From: an uncultured Draconibacterium sp.
GTDB taxonomy: Bacteria; Bacteroidota; Bacteroidia; Bacteroidales; Prolixibacteraceae
Reading direction: 5' to 3'
Length of the DNA: 64,000 bases
Assembly: GCF_963677565.1 (NCBI RefSeq)
Contig: NZ_OY781981.1
Location: 744,001 to 808,000, forward strand
The notes below the pieces were generated by a model, which was given only the letters and a program-made list of their open reading frames with translations, was not told the DNA's origin and did not search any database. Each line of letters begins with the position of its first letter. Positions within the stretch are counted from its first letter, which is position 1. Shown here piece by piece: positions 8,621 to 15,497 of this stretch. The translations under genes and the position numbers were made by a program.

Positions 8621-8636
8621 TGTAATTTATATCACA
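8621..8636. promoter_or_regulatory. CRP/FNR-superfamily-like palindrome
   Basis: TGTAATTTATATCACA matches the CRP layout TGTGA-N6-TCACA with one mismatch. It lies just upstream of the minus-strand regulator and about 80 bp upstream of the small membrane-protein gene on the plus strand. The match is by eye only. Confidence 0.4.
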
Positions 8637-8714
8637 AGTATACGAGAATTATTTCACAATGTTTAATGAACCAATGCTCTTTATTAGTCGTATAATTGTA
8701 AAAAATTCATTGTG

Positions 8715-8918
8715 ATGAACAAAATACTAACATTACTTTGCTACAATTTAGGACTTTGGGGAATTTTAGGATTCTTTGCCACCCTTATTCTAGGCTTCCT
8801 AACGTGTTGTGCAAATTTACCAGCTCAGGTATTCTATATCAGCCTGATTTCATTTGCAGCAATAGGAATTATTGCCACAACGATTTGTGTTGCTCGCGGT
8901 TGCAAAAAAGGACAATAA
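8715..8918 (+). CDS. Small two-helix membrane protein
   Basis: The 67 residues are almost all hydrophobic, forming two transmembrane helices (about 5-30 and 38-58) joined by a Cys-containing turn (CCANLP) and ending in a short basic tail (RGCKKGQ). A GTG lies directly in front of the ATG chosen. Another frame is open here too, but only this one gives a membrane-protein composition. The gene is divergent from the second regulator and followed by a good terminator. No family recognised. Confidence 0.6.
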   Translation: MNKILTLLCYNLGLWGILGFFATLILGFLTCCANLPAQVFYISLISFAAIGIIATTICVARGCKKGQ

Positions 8919-8960
8919 GCCCTGATTTCAACCTTAACTACTAAAATATTTATATGGGTT

Positions 8961-8992
8961 AAAAGTCGCATTATGCGGCTTTTAATTTTTTG
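8961..8992 (+). terminator. Rho-independent terminator
   Basis: A 10-bp stem (aaaagtcgca / tgcggctttt, one G-T pair) with a 3-nt loop runs into a T tract. It sits between convergent genes and may serve both. Confidence 0.8.
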
Positions 8993-8997
8993 TATAA

Positions 8998-9726
8998 CTA
9001 TTTAAGGTTTCTTATTCTAACTTCAGTCTCTTCCTGGTTTTTCATTAACTCAACCAATTCATCGGTATTTGTCTCTCCAAAATGATACGGATAAAGAACT
9101 TTGGGTTGAAACATTTTGGTAGCTTCAGCCACCATTTCCGGAGTCATTGTATAAGGTAAGTTCATTGGCAGGAAAGCCACGTCGATGTCTTTTAACTCGG
9201 CCATTTCAGGAATATTTTCAGTATCGCCGGCAACGTACACTTTTTTATCGCCGAAGTGCAGTACGTAACCATTTCCCACACCTTTTGGGTGAAAAGGCTT
9301 TCCTGGTTCACGTTCGTTTTTAATATTATAAGCGGGCACTGCATCAACCTTAATTCCCGCAAAAGTTCCCGACTCTCCATTACTGAGCACTTTTGTTCCG
9401 GCATATTGTTCGTTGCAGATTTTAGTGAGTACCAGCTCGGTTCCCTCCTTTTTTGCAGCATCCAGCGCTTTGGCATCCAAATGGTCGCCATGCTCGTGAG
9501 TTATCAAGATAAGATCGGCTTTTGGCATGGTTGCATAATCGGCATACCATGACACCGGATCGATATGAATTACTTTCCCGTTAAACTCCATCATCAGTGT
9601 TCCGTGTGCAATAAAAGTTATTTCCAAATCGCCTTCCGAAGTAGCGAAAACATCCTTTTCAAATTCCTGCGCTTGCACAAAAACAACAAAAACCAACATT
9701 ACTATTAGTGTAAGTATATTCTTCAT
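8998..9726 (-). CDS. Exported metallo-beta-lactamase-fold metal-dependent hydrolase (UlaG-like)
   Basis: A signal peptide (MKNILTLIVMLVFVVFVQAQ) leads into an MBL-fold domain of about 220 residues. The metal motif HxHxDH appears as THEHGDHLDA near residue 77, and the later ligands are in YVAGDTENIPE and YPYHFGET. The sequence is of the compact UlaG/YtnP group of metal-dependent hydrolases. The substrate is unknown; export suggests a periplasmic ester, lactone or phosphoester. It is divergent from the GH97 gene and probably monocistronic. Confidence 0.85.
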   Translation of the reverse strand: MKNILTLIVMLVFVVFVQAQEFEKDVFATSEGDLEITFIAHGTLMMEFNGKVIHIDPVSWYADYATMPKADLILITHEHGDHLDAKALDAAKKEGTELVLTKICNEQYAGTKVLSNGESGTFAGIKVDAVPAYNIKNEREPGKPFHPKGVGNGYVLHFGDKKVYVAGDTENIPEMAELKDIDVAFLPMNLPYTMTPEMVAEATKMFQPKVLYPYHFGETNTDELVELMKNQEETEVRIRNLK

Positions 9727-9833
9727 AACCTAAGCTTTAAAATTTACTGTAAGATAGGTATAAAATCATTTTATTGCATCTTCTTTAATAAAAAACAGAA
9801 CATATGTGTAAGCTTCGGGCACCAATTAATTCG

Positions 9834-9841
9834 TACTTTCG
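9834..9841 (+). promoter_or_regulatory. Likely -7 element of the GH97 gene
   Basis: TACTTTCG differs from the Bacteroidota -7 TAnnTTTG at one base and lies 25 bp upstream of the ATG at 9867. It supports that ATG over the upstream in-frame ATG at 9804. Confidence 0.4.
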
Positions 9842-9866
9842 GAGCAAAAATTCAAAACTATCTGAT

Positions 9867-11816
9867 ATGAAAAGATTATCTCTATTGATTACCTTCATAG
9901 CCCTTGTTTTCTCCCTATCAGCCAAGGAATATTCAGTTGAATCTCCATCGGGGAAAATACAGGTAAAGGTGAATGTTGACGAAACTGTTACCTACTCGGT
10001 GTTGCTAAACGGAAGTACAATTGTTGCTCCATCGCAGATTTCGATGGAATTGTACGATGGAACAGTTTGGGGAGTGGATGCCAAAGTACGCAAAACAAAA
10101 ACCAACAGCGTTTCGCAGGTGCTTACACCGGTTGTTCAACAAAAAAGTGCAACGATAAAAGACGAATACAAAGAGCTGACCTTGTCGTTTAAAGGTTATG
10201 CGCTGCAATTCAGAGCGTACGACGATGGCGCTGCTTACCGCTGGGTGTCGGATAAAGATGGCGAGTACAAAGTGAAAAGCGAGCTGGCAACATTTACATT
10301 TCCGGCCGACAACAAGCTTTGGTTTCCTGAAGAAGAAAGTATGATGACCCACCAGGAACGCGAGTACCTGCGCGAAACTTTGTCGAATATTGGCAGCGAT
10401 CGTTTTGCCTCAACCGGACTGTTGGTTGATTGTGGAAACGGTGTTAAAACCTACATTTCGGAATCGAACCTGATGGATTACCCCGGAATGTATTTGCGTG
10501 GTTGCGACGATAACGAATATGCTTTGGTTGGTAAATATCCGGGAGTAGTTCTGGAAACCGAACAAATGCGCGATCGCGATGTAAAGCCAATAAAATATGC
10601 CGATTACATTGCTGAGTGCAACGGCCCTCGCGAGTTTCCGTGGCGTGCCATGGTAGTTACCGAAAACGATGTTCAGTTGATTGAAACAGAAATGATATAC
10701 AAACTGGCTCCTGAGTGCCGACTGGAAAATACTGACTGGATAAAGCCGGGTAAAGTTGCATGGGACTGGTGGAATGCCAATAATATTTACGGTGTTGATT
10801 TTGTGGCCGGTGTAAATACCGAAACCTACAAGTATTACATCGATTTTGCTTCGAAATACGGATTGGAATACATCATTCTGGATGAAGGTTGGTATGTTCT
10901 TTCTGATATTCTGGAGCTGGAAAAAGACATCGACGTAAAAGAGATCATCGACTACGGAAAACAAAAAAATGTTGACGTAATTCTTTGGGTTGTCTGGAAA
11001 ACCATGGATGAAAAACTGGAAGAAGCACTCGATCAGTTTCAGGCGTGGGGCGCTAAAGGGATTAAAATGGACTTTATGCAACGCGACGACCAGTGGATGG
11101 TAAACTTCTACGAAAAAATTGCCCGCAAATGTGCCGAGCACGAATTGCTGGTTGATTTCCACGGATCGTACAAGCCAAGTGGTTTGAGACGTGCGTACCC
11201 GAACGTAATTTCGTACGAGGGCGTTAAAGGATTGGAGAATGTGAAATGGTCGAATTTACCCGATCCGGAGCACGATGTAACTTTACCGTTTATTCGTATG
11301 GTTGCCGGCCCGATGGACTACACCCCAGGTGCGATGATCAATAAAACAAAATTGAATTTCTCGCCGGTATTCAGCGAACCAATGAGCCAGGGAACACGCT
11401 GCCACCAGTTGGCTTTGTACCCTGTTTTCGAAAGCCCGCTGCAAATGCTGGCCGATAATCCATCGAACTATTTACGCGAACCGGAATGTATGGAATTCCT
11501 TTCTGCAGTTCCATCGGTTTGGGACGAAACGCAAGTATTGGAAGCTAAAGTTAGCGACTATATTGCTGTTGCACGCCGCTCTGGCGAAACCTGGTATGTG
11601 GGTGCGTTAACTGACTGGGATCCGCGCGAAATGGAATTAAAACTCGATTTCCTTGGCGATGGAACCTACACCATGAAAGTGTGGAAAGATGGACTGAACG
11701 CCGATAAACATGCTGCCGACTTTGCACAGGAAACTGTAGAAGTAACTGCAGGATCAACTGTGAAAGTTAAAATGGCTCCCGGTGGTGGCTGGGCAGCTAT
11801 TATTAGTAAGAAATAG
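9867..11816 (+). CDS. Glycoside hydrolase family 97 (alpha-glucosidase/alpha-galactosidase type)
   Basis: This 649-residue enzyme has a Sec signal peptide (MKRLSLLITFIALVFSLSA) at the start chosen. The three GH97 parts are present in order: an N-terminal beta-sandwich, a TIM barrel (KVAWDWWNANNIYGVDF to about residue 560) and a C-terminal beta domain. Signature segments include LDEGWY, KGIKMDFMQRDDQ, DFHGSYKPSGLRR and RMVAGPMDYTPGAM. GH97 enzymes cleave alpha-linked glucose or galactose in the periplasm. An Asp ending the KMDF strand is where retaining alpha-galactosidase-type members carry their nucleophile, so that activity is more likely than a SusB-type inverting glucosidase. This is inference from a remembered alignment. 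The gene stands alone with no SusC/D neighbours. Confidence 0.92.
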   Translation: MKRLSLLITFIALVFSLSAKEYSVESPSGKIQVKVNVDETVTYSVLLNGSTIVAPSQISMELYDGTVWGVDAKVRKTKTNSVSQVLTPVVQQKSATIKDEYKELTLSFKGYALQFRAYDDGAAYRWVSDKDGEYKVKSELATFTFPADNKLWFPEEESMMTHQEREYLRETLSNIGSDRFASTGLLVDCGNGVKTYISESNLMDYPGMYLRGCDDNEYALVGKYPGVVLETEQMRDRDVKPIKYADYIAECNGPREFPWRAMVVTENDVQLIETEMIYKLAPECRLENTDWIKPGKVAWDWWNANNIYGVDFVAGVNTETYKYYIDFASKYGLEYIILDEGWYVLSDILELEKDIDVKEIIDYGKQKNVDVILWVVWKTMDEKLEEALDQFQAWGAKGIKMDFMQRDDQWMVNFYEKIARKCAEHELLVDFHGSYKPSGLRRAYPNVISYEGVKGLENVKWSNLPDPEHDVTLPFIRMVAGPMDYTPGAMINKTKLNFSPVFSEPMSQGTRCHQLALYPVFESPLQMLADNPSNYLREPECMEFLSAVPSVWDETQVLEAKVSDYIAVARRSGETWYVGALTDWDPREMELKLDFLGDGTYTMKVWKDGLNADKHAADFAQETVEVTAGSTVKVKMAPGGGWAAIISKK

Positions 11817-11847
11817 TTTCAAGCTGCAAGCCATTAGCTACTAGCTA

Positions 11848-11894
11848 AAAAATGCCATCCTTGTTTGAGGTTTCTCAAAGGGTGGCATTTTTTT
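11848..11894 (+). terminator. Terminator of the GH97 gene
   Basis: A long hairpin (aatgccatcc pairing with gggtggcatt, plus an inner tttgag/ctcaaa) ends in seven T. The same aatgcc/ggcatt stem recurs at 15442 and 18176. Confidence 0.85.
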
Positions 11895-11904
11895 GTGATA
11901 GCCT

Positions 11905-12110
11905 ATTCCCATAAAGTAATACCTTGTTCCCAAAAGGCAGTACCCTCTTCCCAAGGCTTACGGGCAAAGGGTAGCAAGCCTGGGCAGTGTTCCCCGGGCC
12001 TTTGGGAAAGGGGTATAATTCCTGGGGCTTATTCCCAAAGGCTTTGGGTATGGGGTACGAAAGTGCTACCCAAGGGTATGCTGTTGCGGGAGTAGGCCCG
12101 GAGCCTTTGG
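11905..12110. repeat. Degenerate repeat patch with 21/42-bp period
   Basis: The word TTCCC recurs at 11905, 11927, 11948, 11990 and 12032, i.e. at intervals of 22, 21, 42 and 42 bp. It is followed each time by a related A/G-rich segment, with copies of the complementary word CTTTGGG in between. One plus-strand frame stays open through it (11865-12095) and reads as loose 7-residue units (YSHKVIP, CSQKAVP, YSQRLWV). I see no signal for translation and treat this as a repeat, not a gene. It fills most of the 411-bp gap between the GH97 and M56 genes and is GC-richer than its surroundings. Confidence 0.6.
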
Positions 12111-12155
12111 GAAACTAAAGAAAATGATCTGCTCCACATTATTTATATACAAAAG

Positions 12156-12189
12156 CAGCGGGCGACTATTAAATATTAGTCGCCCGCTG
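12156..12189 (-). terminator. Terminator of the BlaI/M56 operon
   Basis: A perfect 13-bp inverted repeat (cagcgggcgacta / tagtcgcccgctg) with an 8-nt loop lies 38 bp past the M56 stop. The T tract is short, so termination may be partial. Confidence 0.7.
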
Positions 12190-12227
12190 AATTATTTTGT
12201 GTTAGATAAAATACCAGCTATTTGCTT

Positions 12228-14837
12228 TTATTGCAGCATGAATTTTACAGTAAAAACAAGGGTTTCACCTTTAAACTCAGATATATTCAATTTTGGAAGT
12301 TGAAGAAGAACCCTCTTGGCTTCACGATCGAATCTTCCCTGAACACCCAATACATTTGTGTCAACCGGTTTTTCCGCTTTGTATCCAACAACCACAACCT
12401 CATCAACTGGTATGGCTCCTTCAACAACCTTATCATCAACCGATACAACAGTCCCGTTGCTATTCACTTTAACATAGAGTTTGCTTACGCCTGTAGCATT
12501 TGCTTCGCGCAATTCTGATGGATATTTAATCTTCTTCGCAATAAATTTACGCATGTCCATATCCGAAGTTATATCAGACAATTTTGAGGTAATAATCATC
12601 ACACCATCTTTCCCTTCTTCGCCATAACTTTCAATCGCTGACTCATCTTTCAGAACAGTGATTGATTCAATGTCATTCGGGTCAATATTACTCATATCTC
12701 CGGTAAATTTTTCACCGTCGAGAAAAATTAGCGGCGATTTTCCATTAAAATCAGCTGAACCCTTTAGTTTAATCGATATGGCGCCGTTTTGGGCTATTGG
12801 TCCAAATCTCTTGGTCGCACTTTCGTCCTTCAGCACTTCCATTGATTGTATTGTTTCCGGATCGATATCATTAATATCGCCATCGTAAGGAATACCTTCA
12901 ACAATTACCACTGCATCATTCATTTTGGCTTTGGCTGCGGCTTTTGTTGTTATAATTATTACGCCGTTTTTACCTTTTTCGCCATATAAAGTGGTAGCTG
13001 ATTCATCTTTGAGAACAGAGATAGATTCAATGTCCTCTGCCGAAAGATTCGCCACGTTGCCCACTTCTTTCTGGTCTACAATGTATAACGGTGCTTCTTC
13101 CGGCGAAGTCTCAAAAGCCAACTTGTTAATTTCGATTTTTGGAAAACTCTCTTTGTCTTGATTTCCGTAACCAATCACTTTCACCTCGTCAGGATTTCCA
13201 CTACCATCAGCTTTAAGTTTTACATTCAGCTGAGTTTTTCCATCTACTGCAGTTTCTTTCTTAGCAAAACCAAGCATCATAAATACCAGTTCGCCAAATT
13301 CGTCGTCTGATTGTAATACATAATTCCCATTTATATCCGTAATGGTTCCAATGGATGTACCTTTCATCAAAACAGCAGTTCCGGCAAGTGGCTTCCCGTT
13401 TTCATCGGTAACCTTTCCTTTTACCATATTGGCTTTGGTCTTCACTACTTTTACTTCCGGTTTTCCGCTACCGTCGGCTTCTAATTTTACATTAATCTCG
13501 GTTTTTCCATCGACTGCAACTTCCTTTTTAGCATAGCCAATCATCGAAAATACCAGCGTTGAGTTTTCATCGGTTCTGATCTCGTAGTTGCCTGCAAAAT
13601 TGGAAATAGTACCTGTTGTAGTTCCTTCCACTAATACAGCTACAGCAGGAATACCATCGCCATCTTCGTTGGTGATTTTTCCTTTCACAGTAAGTTCCGA
13701 AGTTGGCGTTCCGTTAACAGCGTGCTCAAATCCGGTGTTGGTTCCTGGAACATAGTCGCTGGTTTGAATGTAGTACACACCTTCCTCTTTCGGATTTTCA
13801 TCGAACGACAATGCGTTGGCAACCACTTTGTCTTCCAATCCGAGTGCATTAATCACAACTCCTCCATCAAATCCATTGGAGAAATCAATTTTGATCAAAT
13901 CGGGATGATCGGCCGGAAGCTCAACACCATCAACAACTATTTTTAGTTGTCCGGCATCGTGAAGCACTTCGGTTCGTACTTCTTTGTTCGACAAACCCAT
14001 AACCAAAATGGCCAGCAGGGGCAGTACAACCAGCTGTTTCAGCAGGCTGTACCGATTTTCTGTTTTCTTTTTCATCATGATAATACGGTTTTTTAATTGT
14101 GAGCCGTTAAGCGCAGTCAAAAAGGGAGCCACTCCTTTTTTATGCGCTAATCCTACCATGGCCAATTGATAAGCTTCGGCATTATGATTCCGGGCTACCT
14201 GATGATCAGTCAGGTATTCCAGGTTATTTCGCATCGCATCGCGGATTAACCAGGCAAAGGGGTTAAACCACTGAAATATAAACAATAGCTCGGCAAAAAG
14301 AATATCGAGCGTATGTCGTTCTCGTACGTGAATCATTTCGTGATCGACGATCATTTTCAGATCGGGATTCTTCAACATTTTTTCCGACAGCACAATCCGC
14401 GAGAAAAAAGAGAATGGATGAACATCCTTTTTTGTCAGGTTAACCTGTGCTCCAAACAATTCTTTCAGGCGGCTAAAACGGATAATATTCATGGCTTTGA
14501 GGTGCCCGATGAGCAGGTTCAGGAGAAATACAATTATTCCAAGGGCGTAGATCGCCAACAGGTAATGATACCATTCGAAGGCAAATTGCGCTTCATTAGA
14601 CGCTACGGTTTCAGGCAGAAAAGCAAAACTATCTGAAGCAGCTGCCGGAATCGGCTGTATATAATTCACTTTGGTAAACGTAATCAGCGGAATAAGGAAA
14701 CTGACCAAAAACGACACCGGCAAATAAATGCGGTTGAACAAAAAATGTTTTTGGTGCTGAAAAAGAGCCAGGTATGCCAGGTAAAAAGCACCAAGCGCCA
14801 AAGCTGATTTTCCGATGTAGAGGATAAAATCTTCCAT
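12228..14837 (-). CDS. M56 (BlaR1-type) membrane peptidase with carboxypeptidase-like and TonB-plug-like repeats
   Basis: This 869-residue protein starts with three to four transmembrane helices and an M56 zinc-protease site (HEMIHVRERH, about residue 166). A further helix lies near residue 270. The rest is periplasmic: two carboxypeptidase-regulatory-like beta domains (about 380-452 and 470-545), each starting VKGK and containing a GYAKKE/GFAKKE strand. Three segments like the TonB-receptor plug follow (VLKDESA at about 609, 672 and 733), each ending in a GV/GA-I-I/S-I strand. It lies in one operon with the upstream BlaI-type repressor, the stop and start overlapping by 1 nt. By analogy with BlaR1 it should sense an outside signal and trigger repressor cleavage. 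The signal is unknown, and the plug-like repeats suggest contact with an outer-membrane transporter. Confidence 0.9.
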   Translation of the reverse strand: MEDFILYIGKSALALGAFYLAYLALFQHQKHFLFNRIYLPVSFLVSFLIPLITFTKVNYIQPIPAAASDSFAFLPETVASNEAQFAFEWYHYLLAIYALGIIVFLLNLLIGHLKAMNIIRFSRLKELFGAQVNLTKKDVHPFSFFSRIVLSEKMLKNPDLKMIVDHEMIHVRERHTLDILFAELLFIFQWFNPFAWLIRDAMRNNLEYLTDHQVARNHNAEAYQLAMVGLAHKKGVAPFLTALNGSQLKNRIIMMKKKTENRYSLLKQLVVLPLLAILVMGLSNKEVRTEVLHDAGQLKIVVDGVELPADHPDLIKIDFSNGFDGGVVINALGLEDKVVANALSFDENPKEEGVYYIQTSDYVPGTNTGFEHAVNGTPTSELTVKGKITNEDGDGIPAVAVLVEGTTTGTISNFAGNYEIRTDENSTLVFSMIGYAKKEVAVDGKTEINVKLEADGSGKPEVKVVKTKANMVKGKVTDENGKPLAGTAVLMKGTSIGTITDINGNYVLQSDDEFGELVFMMLGFAKKETAVDGKTQLNVKLKADGSGNPDEVKVIGYGNQDKESFPKIEINKLAFETSPEEAPLYIVDQKEVGNVANLSAEDIESISVLKDESATTLYGEKGKNGVIIITTKAAAKAKMNDAVVIVEGIPYDGDINDIDPETIQSMEVLKDESATKRFGPIAQNGAISIKLKGSADFNGKSPLIFLDGEKFTGDMSNIDPNDIESITVLKDESAIESYGEEGKDGVMIITSKLSDITSDMDMRKFIAKKIKYPSELREANATGVSKLYVKVNSNGTVVSVDDKVVEGAIPVDEVVVVGYKAEKPVDTNVLGVQGRFDREAKRVLLQLPKLNISEFKGETLVFTVKFMLQ

Positions 14838-15196
14838 TACTTTTTATTTTTGATGAGGTTAACCAGCTCGTCGATCTCTTCTTCCGACAGGTTTTTCTCC
14901 TTTACAAAAAAGGCCACAGCACTTTTGTACGAGTTATCGAAATAGTCGCTTACCACCTGGTTCATGAACGAACGGCGGTACTCTTCTTTCGAGATAAGGG
15001 GAAAATACTGGTAGGTGTTGCCGTATTGTTTAAAGCCGATCACACCTTTGTCTTGCAACAAACGCACCAGCGACGAAATGGTGTTGTAATGCGGTTTCGG
15101 CTCGGGATACAGCTCAACAATATCTTTTACAAATGCTTTTTCCAGTTTCCAGAGGATCTTCATCAACTCCTCTTCCTTTTTTGTTAGTTTCTTCAT
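14837..15196 (-). CDS. BlaI/MecI/CopY-type transcriptional repressor
   Basis: The 119 residues form an N-terminal winged helix (KKEEELMKILWKLEKAFVKD, and the recognition part HYNTISSLVRLLQDKG) and a C-terminal dimerisation helix region, the usual size for the family. Such repressors bind palindromes as dimers and are cleaved by the partner M56 protease when it is activated. The stop codon overlaps the start of the M56 gene. Two perfect 16-bp palindromes overlapping its own promoter (15325-15360) are the likely operator, so the pair should be autoregulated. Confidence 0.93.
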   Translation of the reverse strand: MKKLTKKEEELMKILWKLEKAFVKDIVELYPEPKPHYNTISSLVRLLQDKGVIGFKQYGNTYQYFPLISKEEYRRSFMNQVVSDYFDNSYKSAVAFFVKEKNLSEEEIDELVNLIKNKK

Positions 15197-15216
15197 TTTT
15201 CCTTCTTTTCAGGTTT

Positions 15217-15297
15217 ATTGTCATTTCGAGCGAGAAACGAACGAGAAATCTTTTTCCAAAGCAATGAGATTTCTCCTCCTCAGTCGTCGAAATGACA
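15217..15297. repeat. REP-like inverted repeat in the blaI leader
   Basis: Two imperfect arms, 15217-15251 (starting attgtcatttcgag, ending gagaaatct) and 15267-15297 (agatttctcc...cgaaatgaca), face each other across a 15-bp spacer. The TGTCATTTCGA...GAGAAATCT pattern is of a kind often dispersed in Bacteroidota chromosomes. Here it lies within the predicted 5' untranslated leader of the repressor gene and would fold into a strong RNA hairpin. Confidence 0.6.
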
Positions 15298-15315
15298 TTT
15301 TGCACAACATGGAGA

Positions 15316-15380
15316 CAAACATACAACTGATTTTTCAGTTTTGCAACTGATTTTTCAGTTACTGAACGATATTTTCAGTT
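15316..15380 (-). promoter_or_regulatory. Promoter and twin operator of the BlaI/M56 operon
   Basis: On the minus strand a perfect -7 box TATGTTTG (15323-15316) is preceded by TTG (15346-15344) at 20-bp spacing. Two identical palindromes AACTGA-TTTT-TCAGTT (15325-15340 and 15345-15360), centred 20 bp apart, cover the stretch from the -7 box to the -33 element. A third, weaker half-palindrome (CTGAA/TTCAG) spans 15362-15378. This is a classic arrangement for repression by a dimer bound at stacked sites. Confidence 0.75.
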
Positions 15381-15431
15381 TTTAGAGTTGTCAAAAGATT
15401 CATATCCTACTGATAACAGGCTTTTTAGCAG

Positions 15432-15470
15432 AAATAAAAAAAATGCCATTCTTATTAAAAGAACGGCATT
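15432..15470 (-). terminator. Terminator of the outer-membrane receptor gene
   Basis: A 12-bp stem (aatgccattctt / aagaacggcatt, one G-T pair) with a 5-nt loop is followed on the minus strand by a run of eight T. Confidence 0.85.
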
Positions 15471-15497
15471 AAATCGTATTGTCTTTGCGTATTATCG

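Noticed and set aside
8738..8944. Second frame overlapping the small membrane protein
   Set aside because: Its composition is not membrane- or protein-like; the other frame is clearly hydrophobic with two helices.
10410..11162. Long antisense frame of 250 residues inside the GH97 gene
   Set aside because: It is the mirror of a strongly conserved coding frame; no start signal or recognisable family.
11865..12095. 76-residue frame through the repeat patch
   Set aside because: Composition is set by the 21-bp repeat, it starts inside a terminator and has no ribosome-binding signal; kept only as a repeat.
11905..12110. CRISPR-like periodicity
   Set aside because: Units are degenerate, lack constant spacers and show no cas gene nearby.
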